Shown in pieces: positions 25,467 through 33,366 of a stretch of DNA of 64,000 bases (its first letter is position 1; each line of letters begins with the position of its first letter). The stretch is from Anaerolineaceae bacterium (lineage in GTDB: Bacteria > Chloroflexota > Anaerolineae > Aggregatilineales > Phototrophicaceae). The position numbers and the translations under genes are program-made. Where the stretch lies: positions 62,001 to 126,000 of the forward strand of contig NZXX01000012.1 of the NCBI GenBank assembly GCA_002702065.1, given 5' to 3'. The notes below the pieces were generated by a model, which was given only the letters and a program-made list of their open reading frames with translations, was not told the origin of the DNA and made no database searches.

Positions 25467-25497
25467 ATAAAAGACGGCGACCATTATAGCCGCCGTC
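25467..25497 (-). terminator. Intrinsic terminator after the Met-rich exported protein
   Basis: GACGGCG and CGCCGTC form a 7-bp stem around an 11-nt loop, followed on the minus strand by TTTTATTTG. The loop contains a TATAAT box used by the next promoter. Confidence 0.75.
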
Positions 25498-25510
25498 CGG
25501 TCGTGCTCAA
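25483..25510 (-). promoter_or_regulatory. Promoter embedded in a terminator hairpin
   Basis: On the minus strand TTGAGC and TATAAT are 16 bp apart. The TATAAT is in the loop of the terminator at 25467-25497. It should drive the PPC-domain gene starting at 25440. Confidence 0.6.
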
Positions 25511-25524
25511 AATTGCGGGTGCAA

Positions 25525-26454
25525 TCAGCCTGCGCTGGCTGCGTCAGGGATCACCATTGCATCTTCCGGCGCGGTCACGCTCACCGGCACGTCATACTGA
25601 AGGTTGCTGACATCCAGCGTGAACGCGATGTTCACCGGTTCGGCGTCGCTGTCGCTGGCACCCATCATCGCCGGGTCCACGCTCATGGCGAAGTCCACAA
25701 CACCCTGACGAATGCGGTTGTCAGCCAGATCAACGAACTGATCGTAGGACAGCGTCATGTTCTGGAACATCATCGCCATCATCATGCCCATGCCCGCCAT
25801 CGATTCGTCACCGGTCATGCTGCCAGCGGCGCCCATCATCTGCGTGAAAGCATCCGACGAGAGGAAGCCCGACAGGTCAACATTCAGCTGGAAATGAGCC
25901 TGATTGTTCATGTCGTCGAGGCGGCTGATGGTGATGTACTGGCTGACTTCCATATCGGCAAGCGCGCTCATCATCTCACCCATAGCGGCCATCGCTTCGG
26001 GGTCTTCGCTCATGCTGCCCAGGTCTGTCGGGTCAACCGGCAGGCTGTCCATCATGTTGTCTGCTGGCTGGCCGATCCAGCCGCTGCCATCACCCAGGTT
26101 CATGTACAGAATGCCATCCACCAGACGGAACTGTAAATCAACCGGGGTGCTGGTGCCCGCTTCGGTGGAAGTCCCTGTCACGGAAACATCTGCGACGGGC
26201 ATCCCGGCGGCATCCATACCGATCACGCCTGTTCCGGTGAGTGCCATTGTCACGGATTCGTCGGGCGCGCCGGTGATGTTGAGGTCGACGGCAAAATCAA
26301 ATCCGAGTGAGTCTGCATCTACATTCGGGGAAGAAAATAAAGCGAAATCTTCAGCGCTCAGGCCAAATGTTTCCTGAGCCAGTGCTGACGGAATCGTCAA
26401 CATTAAGATCGCAAACAGTGCCACAAAGAGAATAGAACGTGATTTATACCGCAT
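25525..26454 (-). CDS. Exported protein of unknown function, Met-rich
   Basis: 309 residues. A clear signal peptide ends at PSALAQE. The mature protein is acidic with long beta-type segments (VDLNITGAPDESVTMALTGT, LQFRLVDGILYMNLGDGSG), a pattern seen in LppX/LolA-like lipid carrier folds, but I cannot confirm that. Residues about 215-240 are Met-rich (MAGMGMMMAMMFQNM), which could bind copper or be a hydrophobic helix. No lipobox Cys is present. The start has AAGGAG 6 bp upstream. It has a consensus promoter and its own terminator, so it is a single-gene unit that may be well expressed. Confidence 0.75.
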   Translation of the reverse strand: MRYKSRSILFVALFAILMLTIPSALAQETFGLSAEDFALFSSPNVDADSLGFDFAVDLNITGAPDESVTMALTGTGVIGMDAAGMPVADVSVTGTSTEAGTSTPVDLQFRLVDGILYMNLGDGSGWIGQPADNMMDSLPVDPTDLGSMSEDPEAMAAMGEMMSALADMEVSQYITISRLDDMNNQAHFQLNVDLSGFLSSDAFTQMMGAAGSMTGDESMAGMGMMMAMMFQNMTLSYDQFVDLADNRIRQGVVDFAMSVDPAMMGASDSDAEPVNIAFTLDVSNLQYDVPVSVTAPEDAMVIPDAASAG

Positions 26455-26512
26455 AGAGGCTCCTTGAGGGATAAATGTTCGAACTAAAATTCAAACATAA
26501 GAAGACTTTTTT

Positions 26513-26541
26513 ATAGTAGGTTGAAAGCAATTCTGTGTCAA
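26513..26541 (-). promoter_or_regulatory. Strong promoter of the Met-rich exported protein
   Basis: On the minus strand TTGACA (perfect) and TACTAT are 17 bp apart. The start ATG lies about 59 bp downstream of the -10 box. Confidence 0.75.
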
Positions 26542-26643
26542 CTTAAGCCTTTTAACACCGGGGTACTCTTTGCGCAACCGCTGCTTTGCTGCTATTCTTC
26601 AGCAGAGATTCGGTTAGACAATTGGTATATACATAAATTCGAA

Positions 26644-27867
26644 ATGCGCAAATATCTGGTGTTGATTCTGGGCGGTTTGCTGGCCGCCTGTTCAGGCAAT
26701 GCGACACAAGTCAGCTCGATTCCGGCAACGGCCACGCTGGCGCCGATTGTAAGCATGACGCCGCGTTTTACGGCGACACCCGTGTCGTCACGGACGCCGC
26801 TGCCAACATTCACCTACACACCATCAGAATCACCGGTACCACCCACGCCATCCGATACCCCGACACCCACCGAAATTCCGCCCATTATGGGCATTGTTGC
26901 GTCGATCAACACGGTCAATGTACGCGAGGGACCAGGGGTTAGCTTTTCGGCGTTCGAGGCGCTGCGACCCGGTACCAGTGTCGAGGTGCTGGGCCAGAAC
27001 AACGAGGGCAACTGGCTGAATATCCAGCTGGAAGATGGCCGCGAAGGCTGGATTGCGACCGATTTGATTCGGCTGCAAGACACCCCCACGCCACTGCCTT
27101 CTCTGACCCCCTCGCCGGACCTGACCGCGCTGGCTCTGGGGACACCGCTGCCAACTTCCATTCTGGGCGGCGGAACCGTGACGCCGACCCCGCCACGCTC
27201 GGTGGTGTCGCCCACGCCGGTCACGCCGACCGACGCACAAACCGTCAGTGAATCTGGCGCGACAGCAACATCTTTCCTGCCGATCATCAACGTTGATTCG
27301 ATCAACGCAACGGCGACGGCGCTGGTCGGTGGGGTTGTTGCAGCGACTCGTACACCAGCCGGTTTGGCATCCACAGCGACCGGTGGCACAACGACCACCC
27401 CCGGCCTGAATATCGGCGCGACGGCAACACTGCTTGCCGGAGTGGGTGGCGAAGGCAGCGCTTCGGCCCAGCAGGGCGTGGATGTGCTGGCCTACTGTAA
27501 CGACACATCCTATGGCCGCCCGGCCCCAACCAATCTTGCCGCCGGATCAACCATCGATATCTGGTGGAGCTGGTTTGCCAAGACCGAGGCGCAAATTCAG
27601 GATCATATCGACAACGTGAACTACGAAGTGGCGATTGATGGCGTTCCGCTGTCGAACTGGCGCGAGTATCGCACCACCACGCGGCAGCAGGGTGATGGCA
27701 ACTACTATGTTTACTGGTACGTCCCCGCTGGCCCGCTGACTTCCGGTCCGCACGAAATCACGTATCGGGTGACCTGGCGCACGGCAGTGGATGATGGCTA
27801 CGATACCTTCGGCCCCGGTACTGCAAACCCGGTTCAGACAGGCAGCTGCTCGTTTACGGTTCGTTGA
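26644..27867 (+). CDS. Lipoprotein with SH3b domain and Thr/Pro linkers
   Basis: 407 residues. The N-terminus MRKYLVLILGGLLAACSG has a lipobox LAAC, so Cys18 should be lipidated. A Thr/Pro-rich stretch follows, then a bacterial SH3 domain (about residues 85-145) with VNVREGPG, SVEVLGQN and REGWIA, typical of wall-binding SH3b. A second long Thr/Ala/Pro linker leads to a C-terminal beta domain of about 125 residues (STIDIWWSWFAKTEAQIQDH onward) that I do not recognise. The ATG at 26644 was chosen since it starts the lipoprotein signal; no Shine-Dalgarno is visible. It is likely anchored on the outer face of the membrane. Confidence 0.82.
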   Translation: MRKYLVLILGGLLAACSGNATQVSSIPATATLAPIVSMTPRFTATPVSSRTPLPTFTYTPSESPVPPTPSDTPTPTEIPPIMGIVASINTVNVREGPGVSFSAFEALRPGTSVEVLGQNNEGNWLNIQLEDGREGWIATDLIRLQDTPTPLPSLTPSPDLTALALGTPLPTSILGGGTVTPTPPRSVVSPTPVTPTDAQTVSESGATATSFLPIINVDSINATATALVGGVVAATRTPAGLASTATGGTTTTPGLNIGATATLLAGVGGEGSASAQQGVDVLAYCNDTSYGRPAPTNLAAGSTIDIWWSWFAKTEAQIQDHIDNVNYEVAIDGVPLSNWREYRTTTRQQGDGNYYVYWYVPAGPLTSGPHEITYRVTWRTAVDDGYDTFGPGTANPVQTGSCSFTVR

Positions 27868-27883
27868 TGATTTGCTGATTATT

Positions 27884-27921
27884 AAAACGGGTGTATCGCC
27901 ACATTGGATATACCCGTTTTT
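27884..27921 (+). terminator. Intrinsic terminator of the SH3b lipoprotein gene
   Basis: AAAACGGGTGTATC pairs over 14 bp (one G-T) with GATATACCCGTTTT, followed by T. It begins 17 bp after the stop. Confidence 0.88.
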
Positions 27922-28059
27922 GATTCAGTTCCAGCCGCTATTTGTTTAGTATCAACATATTTCCGATGAAAGACTTGCTACATTCCTTCTCGTAAGCTTA
28001 AGCGCTATATGTTATTTTAAACTGTTGAACAATTATTTGTCGTGCATAAACTATCACTT

Positions 28060-28968
28060 ATGTCAGATATTCTACAACCCTATCATGATCGCATTGTTTT
28101 CGGAGACTGCTTTGAGCACCTGCCCCGGCTGCCCGATGACAGCATTCACTGCATGATTTCGGATATCCCCTATGGTATCAACCTGGATGACTGGGATGTG
28201 CTACATCCGAATACCAATGCCGGGCTGCTGGGCCAGTCGCCCGCGCAGGTGGGCAAAAGCGCGTTCAAACGGCGCGGCAAGCCCATTCGTGGGTGGAACC
28301 AGAATGATCGCCGTATCCCGCAGGAATACCAGAACTGGTGTTACCGGTGGGCGAGGCAGGTCTACCCCAAGCTGAAAGCCGGGGCCAGCCTGTTGATCTT
28401 CGGCGCGCGCCGCACCCTGCACCGCGCGATCATCGCCCTGGAGGACTGCGGCTTTTTGCTGCGCGATATTTTTGCCTGGCAAAAGCCCACTGCCCATCAT
28501 CGGGCCCAGCGGCTGAGCACGGTGCTGGAAAAGCGAGGATTGCATACCGAGGCACGTCACTGGCGAGGCTGGCGGCTCGGTAATCTGGCACCGCGATGGG
28601 AGCCAATTGCCTGGCTGTTCAAACCCTATCCCCGCACGCTCACCGATACGGTGCTTGAAAATGGGGTGGGCGCGGTCAATGTGGAAGCCTGCCTGATTGA
28701 TGGCCGGCTGCCGTCCAATGTGCTGGATAATTTCTGGTTCCAGACTGGTGAGATGCGCCTTCATGAAGCGCAGAAGCCCCTCAGCCTGATGGAATTTTTG
28801 ATTCGTTTGACAACTCACGAAGGTCAGATTGTGCTTGATCCGTTTATCGGCAGCGGCACAACAGCCGTCGCCTGTAAACGCCTGAAGCGGCATTTTGTGG
28901 GTTTCGAAATCAATGCAGAATTTGCCCGGCAGGCTTCCAACCGGCTGGCGTCGCTGGATGCCGATTAA
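28060..28968 (+). CDS. Site-specific DNA methyltransferase, N6-A/N4-C beta class, orphan
   Basis: 302 residues. The catalytic motif IV is SDIPYG (a DPPY variant) near residue 35, and the S-adenosylmethionine motif I is LDPFIGSGTTAVA near residue 264. Motif IV before motif I defines the beta class. The central part with RAQRLSTVLEKRGLH may be the target recognition region. No endonuclease or specificity gene is next to it, so it may be an orphan regulatory methyltransferase or phage-derived. The start is uncertain: ATG at 28060 or GTG at 28042, neither with a ribosome site. The 190-bp upstream region is AT-rich compared with its surroundings. Confidence 0.85.
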   Translation: MSDILQPYHDRIVFGDCFEHLPRLPDDSIHCMISDIPYGINLDDWDVLHPNTNAGLLGQSPAQVGKSAFKRRGKPIRGWNQNDRRIPQEYQNWCYRWARQVYPKLKAGASLLIFGARRTLHRAIIALEDCGFLLRDIFAWQKPTAHHRAQRLSTVLEKRGLHTEARHWRGWRLGNLAPRWEPIAWLFKPYPRTLTDTVLENGVGAVNVEACLIDGRLPSNVLDNFWFQTGEMRLHEAQKPLSLMEFLIRLTTHEGQIVLDPFIGSGTTAVACKRLKRHFVGFEINAEFARQASNRLASLDAD

Positions 28969-29080
28969 CCCCTCCGTTTTCGGGTTTTTCCCCTCTGTTC
29001 GCCGTGCGCTGCTATTACCCCTGATACAGTCGTTGTGGTATAGTTTGGTTCTGTAACAAGCTTGATACGGACGACATTCT

Positions 29081-29659
29081 ATGTCCCAAATTTTTGATTC
29101 ATCGGATGGCAGTCGTCGCAATCTGCGCATCGCTCTGTTCAGCATTATTTTGCTGACTCTGCCATTTTATTGTATTGGGTTTGTGTTGTGGAGCGTAGCA
29201 CCGCAGTCGCCATCGGCCATACGGACCACACGCACGCCGACCGCGACCGCGCAGACCCGCGAGCCAAGCGTGACCCCGACGGTGACGCTGACCGTCCCGT
29301 CGTTTGTGACGGCGACATCGAGCAGCCCGCTGCTGCCGACACCGATCCAGTTTACGCCGCCGGGTGTGCTGCCGACATCGGTTCTGCCGCCGACGTTCGC
29401 GCCACCACCCATTATCCCAACTTCGACTCCGGCACCCAGCCTGACTCCGATCCCGCCGCCGTCGAATACACCCATTCCACCGCCTTCCAATACGCCGGTG
29501 CCACCACCGAGCAATACCCCTGTGCCGCCGCCGAGCAACACACCCGTGCCACCACCCAGTGACACGCCTGTACCGCCGCCGAGCGACACACCAGCCGTAC
29601 CGCCGACGTCGACGACTATTCCGTTCTTCCCAACGGATACCGAGACACCGGTCAGTTGA
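29081..29659 (+). CDS. Single-pass membrane protein with Pro-rich repeat exterior
   Basis: 192 residues. One transmembrane helix (about residues 16-38) is followed by a fully Pro/Thr/Ser-rich exterior without any folded domain. Six perfect-length 8-residue repeats of the type PPPSNTPV lie near the C-terminus. It probably spans the cell wall as a spacer or is a glycosylation target. It lies 21 bp before the first M42 peptidase gene and may be in its operon. The ribosome site is weak. Confidence 0.65.
   Translation: MSQIFDSSDGSRRNLRIALFSIILLTLPFYCIGFVLWSVAPQSPSAIRTTRTPTATAQTREPSVTPTVTLTVPSFVTATSSSPLLPTPIQFTPPGVLPTSVLPPTFAPPPIIPTSTPAPSLTPIPPPSNTPIPPPSNTPVPPPSNTPVPPPSNTPVPPPSDTPVPPPSDTPAVPPTSTTIPFFPTDTETPVS
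29453..29596 (+). repeat. Six tandem 24-bp coding repeats
   Basis: Each unit encodes PPPSNTP or PPPSDTP plus Ile, Val or Ala. The units differ at synonymous positions, so selection acts on the protein. The copy number may vary between strains. Confidence 0.85.
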
Positions 29660-29680
29660 GCCTGATTTACCAACGGAGGA

Positions 29681-30778
29681 ATGTCATCCTTGTTTGATCT
29701 GAAGCAGCATTTAAAGTCACTGGTTGAATCACATGCGCCGTCCGGTCATGAAGGGCCTATCCGGGAGGTGATTCGCACGGCCTGGGCGGGTATCACCGAC
29801 GAGATAGAGCAGGATGGTCTGGGCAGCCTGATCGCCATCAAGCGTGCCACCGACCCGACTGATCCGCCGCGCCGGATTATGCTGGCCGCGCATATGGATG
29901 AAATCGGCATGATGGTGCGGGATGTGGTCGACGGGTTTATCTACGTGCATCGCATCAGTGGTGTCGATAACCGTATCATGCCGGCACAAACGGTCATGGT
30001 TCATGGCAAGCGTCCGCTGCCCGGTGTGGTTGCGACCGTACCGCCGCACATGCTCCAGACCAGCCAGCGCAACAAGTATCCTACATTCGATGATCTGGTG
30101 ATTGATGTCGGGCTTCCGGCTGCCGAAGTCGCCGAACTGGTGCGGGTTGGCGACCTGATTACGGTGGATGTCCCCATGATCGAACTGCAAAATGGCAAGG
30201 TCGCCGGTAAAGCGATGGACGACCGCGCCTGCGTGGCGGCGGTGACGGTCTGTTTGCAGCAGTTGCAGGGGATGCGGCATCAATGGGATGTGTACGCAAC
30301 GGCCACCGTTCAGGAGGAAACCGGCCTGTATGGTGCGCGGACCGCAGCGCATCATATCCAGCCTGATATTGCCATTGCGCTGGACGTGACGTTTGCAGCA
30401 CAGCCAGGCGTCGACAGCGACACCGCCACCGAGATGGGCGGCGGACCGGGCATTGGCATCGGGCAGAACTTCCACCCCGGCCTGTACAAGAAGATCAAGG
30501 AAACCGCCGAAAAGAACGAAATCAAAGTGCAGGATGATTTGATCGTCGGGGCCAGTGGCACGGATGCCTGGGCGATTCAGGTGGCGGTGGAAGGCATTCC
30601 CACGTCGCTGCTGGAAGTGCCGATCCGCAACATGCACTCGCCAGTTGAAACACTCGACCTGAAAGACATCCAGCGGGCAGGGCGTCTGATGGCGCTGTTT
30701 ATCGCGGGGTTGGATGCGGATTTTATGACGGCCATTGATTGGGAAGACCTGAAGGCGCAGGAAGTCAAGGGCATTTAG
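29681..30778 (+). CDS. M42 family aminopeptidase (paralogue 1)
   Basis: 365 residues. M42 enzymes form tetrahedral (TET) dodecamers with two metal ions and trim N-termini of peptides. The metal ligands are visible: His71 and Asp73 (AAHMDE), Asp180 (MDDR), Glu213 with the catalytic Glu212 (QEET), Asp235 (ALDVT) and His319 (NMHSP). GGAGGA touches the ATG at 29681, which is too close for normal initiation; the in-frame TTG at 29690, 10 bp away, may be the true start. The gene is followed within 2 bp by a Nudix gene. Confidence 0.93.
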   Translation: MSSLFDLKQHLKSLVESHAPSGHEGPIREVIRTAWAGITDEIEQDGLGSLIAIKRATDPTDPPRRIMLAAHMDEIGMMVRDVVDGFIYVHRISGVDNRIMPAQTVMVHGKRPLPGVVATVPPHMLQTSQRNKYPTFDDLVIDVGLPAAEVAELVRVGDLITVDVPMIELQNGKVAGKAMDDRACVAAVTVCLQQLQGMRHQWDVYATATVQEETGLYGARTAAHHIQPDIAIALDVTFAAQPGVDSDTATEMGGGPGIGIGQNFHPGLYKKIKETAEKNEIKVQDDLIVGASGTDAWAIQVAVEGIPTSLLEVPIRNMHSPVETLDLKDIQRAGRLMALFIAGLDADFMTAIDWEDLKAQEVKGI

Positions 30779-30780
30779 GC

Positions 30781-31335
30781 ATGGCCGGGTTGGGCGTCAG
30801 TGTGGCGATCATCGATGACGCAGGGCGAATCGTCTTGCAGCAGCGGGAAGATTTCGCGGTGTGGGGGCTGCCCGGCGGCGAGATCGAACCCGGTGAAACA
30901 GCAGCACAGGCGGCGATCCGCGAGGCACATGAGGAAACGGGTCTTGAGGTCGTGCTGACGCGGCTGGTCGGGTTATATGCGATGCCACGCTGGCGAACCG
31001 GTAATGACCATACCGTGTTGTTCGCGGCGGTTGCGGTGGGTGGTGCGCTGGTCCGCCAGACATCCGAAACGCTCGATGCGGGTTATTTCACGCGGGATGC
31101 GCTGCCGAATGCGCTGCTGCCCTGGCATCACCAGCGGATTGCCGACGCGCTGGATGGCAAAACCGGGGTGGTTTATTTGCAGGCGGCCACGGCGGCATTT
31201 GATGAAAACCTGACGCGGGCGGAACTGTACCGGCTGCGGGATGAATCCGGGCTGTCGAAGCTGGATTTCCTGAAACAGTTTTTTGACGGGTTTTCGCTCG
31301 ACGACCGACTGGAACTGGATAGCCATGACGGTTGA
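30781..31335 (+). CDS. Nudix hydrolase
   Basis: 184 residues. The Nudix box starts GGEIEPGETAAQAAIREAHE and goes on ETGL, a full match. It is preceded by the usual WGLPGG strand. The C-terminal 55 residues are an added helical tail. The substrate is unknown. The ATG at 30781 starts 2 bp after the M42 stop, and the end overlaps the following HEAT/zinc gene by 11 bp, so it sits in the middle of an operon. Confidence 0.9.
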   Translation: MAGLGVSVAIIDDAGRIVLQQREDFAVWGLPGGEIEPGETAAQAAIREAHEETGLEVVLTRLVGLYAMPRWRTGNDHTVLFAAVAVGGALVRQTSETLDAGYFTRDALPNALLPWHHQRIADALDGKTGVVYLQAATAAFDENLTRAELYRLRDESGLSKLDFLKQFFDGFSLDDRLELDSHDG

Positions 31336-32101
31336 ATCGCTGTTGCGGGCGCTGCCTGCTGCCGACGACAAACACAAGCGGGAACTTATCCGGCAGTTAG
31401 GTGAGACTCACAGCCCGGCGGCGATCCCGGCGTTATCCGGCATATTGCGTGACCAGACGACTGCGCTGTATCTGCGGCGGCTGGCGGCGGTGGCGCTGGG
31501 GGAAATTGGCGATTCACGCGGATGCTTGGCGCTAGTCACGGTGCTGGACGAACCCGCCCGGCCCGATGCCCGGCTGATTCCTCGGATGGAAAAGCTGCGC
31601 CACCAGCTTCAGGCTCAGCTTGAAGACCCGGCGTTATCGGCGGCCCAGCAGGCGAGTGTGCAGCAGCAGCTGGCCGAAATCGAGAGCGTGATCCGGCATG
31701 ATGGCGATATGATGCGGTTGCTTAAGCTGGATGTGATCCGCGTGTTGGGCGACATTGGGTTTGTGCTGGCGCTGCAACCGCTGCAAACGATCATCAAAGC
31801 CGGGCAGGATGCGGAATTTGTGGTCGCGGCGGAACAAGCACTGGCGCAGGTTCATGAGAAATCCGGCCTCGAAGTGGAGGAAGCGCCGCCCGAACCGGAA
31901 CCGGTTTTTGTCTACAAGGAATACCTGACCTGTTCGAAATGTTCGGTGACATCCGAAACGGGGCTGGTCCGGCGGTGCCACAACTGCCGCCTGCCCGTGT
32001 GCGCGGCACACAGCGTCGAGGAGGTCGGCCTGGTATTTTGCTCGTCTTCCTGTCTGGATAGTTTTGCTGACCAGCCGGGCAACTGGGTTTACTGGACGTG
32101 A
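31325..32101 (+). CDS. HEAT-repeat protein with C-terminal zinc-binding cysteine cluster
   Basis: 258 residues. The first 95 residues contain HEAT-like repeats (AIPALSGILRD, RRLAAVALGEIGD). A charged coiled segment (about 95-135) and another HEAT-like stretch (LDVIRVLGDIGF) follow. The last 60 residues have CSKC, CHNCRLPVC, H and FCSSSC, a likely double zinc site. It has no enzyme motif and probably binds another protein. The ATG at 31325 overlaps the Nudix gene, and an M42 gene follows 63 bp later. Confidence 0.75.
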   Translation: MTVESLLRALPAADDKHKRELIRQLGETHSPAAIPALSGILRDQTTALYLRRLAAVALGEIGDSRGCLALVTVLDEPARPDARLIPRMEKLRHQLQAQLEDPALSAAQQASVQQQLAEIESVIRHDGDMMRLLKLDVIRVLGDIGFVLALQPLQTIIKAGQDAEFVVAAEQALAQVHEKSGLEVEEAPPEPEPVFVYKEYLTCSKCSVTSETGLVRRCHNCRLPVCAAHSVEEVGLVFCSSSCLDSFADQPGNWVYWT

Positions 32102-32164
32102 TCTGGGCGCCGCCGTTGGGGTGGTGCCACACATGGATATAGCAGCGTGTGAAAAAGGGAACCT

Positions 32165-33211
32165 ATGTTACTGAAAGAACTCTCTGAAGCAATTGGTGTA
32201 TCCGGGCAGGAAAACGCCGTTCGCAAAGTGGTCCTGAATGCGATTGATGGCCATGCGGAGCGCATTCGCATCGACGCGCTGGGCAGCGTCACTGCCGTCA
32301 AGCCGGGGACCGATGGCGCGAATCGTCCGCGCATCATGATCGCTGCGCATATGGATGAAATCGGCTTTATGGTGAAAGGCTTCGACAGCGACGGGCTGAT
32401 CCGCTTTACCAACGTCGGCGGCATCGACGCGCGCATTCTGCCGGGGCTGCGGGTGAAGGTGGGCGACAAGAAGCTGCCGGGCGTCATTATCTGGACACCC
32501 ATCCACATGAACCGTGACCAGAACACCGTCAAGCTCGATAACCTGCGCATCGACATTGGGGCCAGTAATAAGGACGGCGCCAGCGGCCAGGTCAAACCCG
32601 GCGAAATTATCGCTTTCGACAGCAGCTATGTTGAAATGAGCGAGAAAATGCGGCTGGGCAAAGCCTTTGATGACCGGGTCGGGTGCTCGCTGCTGGTGGA
32701 TGTGCTGCAAGGCGGGCCATATCCGGTGGATGTGCTGGCGGCCTTTACCGTTCAGGAAGAAATCGGCCTGCGCGGTGCGGCGGTGGCGGCTCGTATCCTT
32801 CAGCCTGATCTGGCCTTTGCGCTGGAAGGCACAACGGCGCATGATCTGCCGAACCCAACTGCGGAGCCCGATGACCATGAGCAGCCGAACCCGACGACAC
32901 GGCTGGGTGATGGCCCGGCGCTGACGGCGATGGACAACAGCATGATTACCGACCCACGCCTGCTGAAGTGGCTGCGGTCAACTGCCGAGTCGAACGACAT
33001 CCCGTATCAGTTGAAGACGGCGCGCGGTGGCGGCACCGATGCCGGGTCGATTCATATTTCTGACAGCGGCGTGCCGTCCGCGGTGATATCGGTACCCTGC
33101 CGCTATATTCACAGCCCACGGGCGATACTGAATGTCGATGACTATAACCATACGCTGCGGCTGGTGCAGGCGGCGCTCCACAACCTGACGACGGCTGTGC
33201 TGGCGCGATAG
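32165..33211 (+). CDS. M42 family aminopeptidase (paralogue 2)
   Basis: 348 residues. The metal and catalytic motifs are AAHMDEIGF, FDDRVG, VQEEIGLRG, ALEGTTAHD and CRYIHSP. The Glu in ALEGTTAHD replaces the Asp of the other two, which in the M42 family distinguishes glutamyl-type or other subgroups. It ends with the typical C-terminal helix. The ATG at 32165 has AAGGGAA 3 bp upstream. It is separated from paralogue 3 by 155 bp holding a REP palindrome. Confidence 0.93.
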   Translation: MLLKELSEAIGVSGQENAVRKVVLNAIDGHAERIRIDALGSVTAVKPGTDGANRPRIMIAAHMDEIGFMVKGFDSDGLIRFTNVGGIDARILPGLRVKVGDKKLPGVIIWTPIHMNRDQNTVKLDNLRIDIGASNKDGASGQVKPGEIIAFDSSYVEMSEKMRLGKAFDDRVGCSLLVDVLQGGPYPVDVLAAFTVQEEIGLRGAAVAARILQPDLAFALEGTTAHDLPNPTAEPDDHEQPNPTTRLGDGPALTAMDNSMITDPRLLKWLRSTAESNDIPYQLKTARGGGTDAGSIHISDSGVPSAVISVPCRYIHSPRAILNVDDYNHTLRLVQAALHNLTTAVLAR

Positions 33212-33253
33212 GCAACGGAAGAAAAGAAAAACGCAAAGACGCAAAGGTGCAAA

Positions 33254-33277
33254 GTAGGGATGCAGCGTGCTGCGTCC
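33254..33277 (+). repeat. REP palindrome (stem type A, one substitution)
   Basis: GTAG at 33254 leads into the same 9-bp stem as at 9404, with one change (GGATGCAGC). It lies between two M42 genes on the same strand and so falls within a possible transcript. Confidence 0.85.
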
Positions 33278-33366
33278 AGCAACGGGCGCTTTGCTTCAGA
33301 CGCTATGTGTGATGATGTGAACGCAAACGATTTTTCTCTGTCTGATTCAACTGGGAGATTGGCACT

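Noticed and set aside
29453-29596. Tandem 24-bp units as a CRISPR-like array
   Set aside because: The units are contiguous without spacers and encode PPPSNTP in frame.
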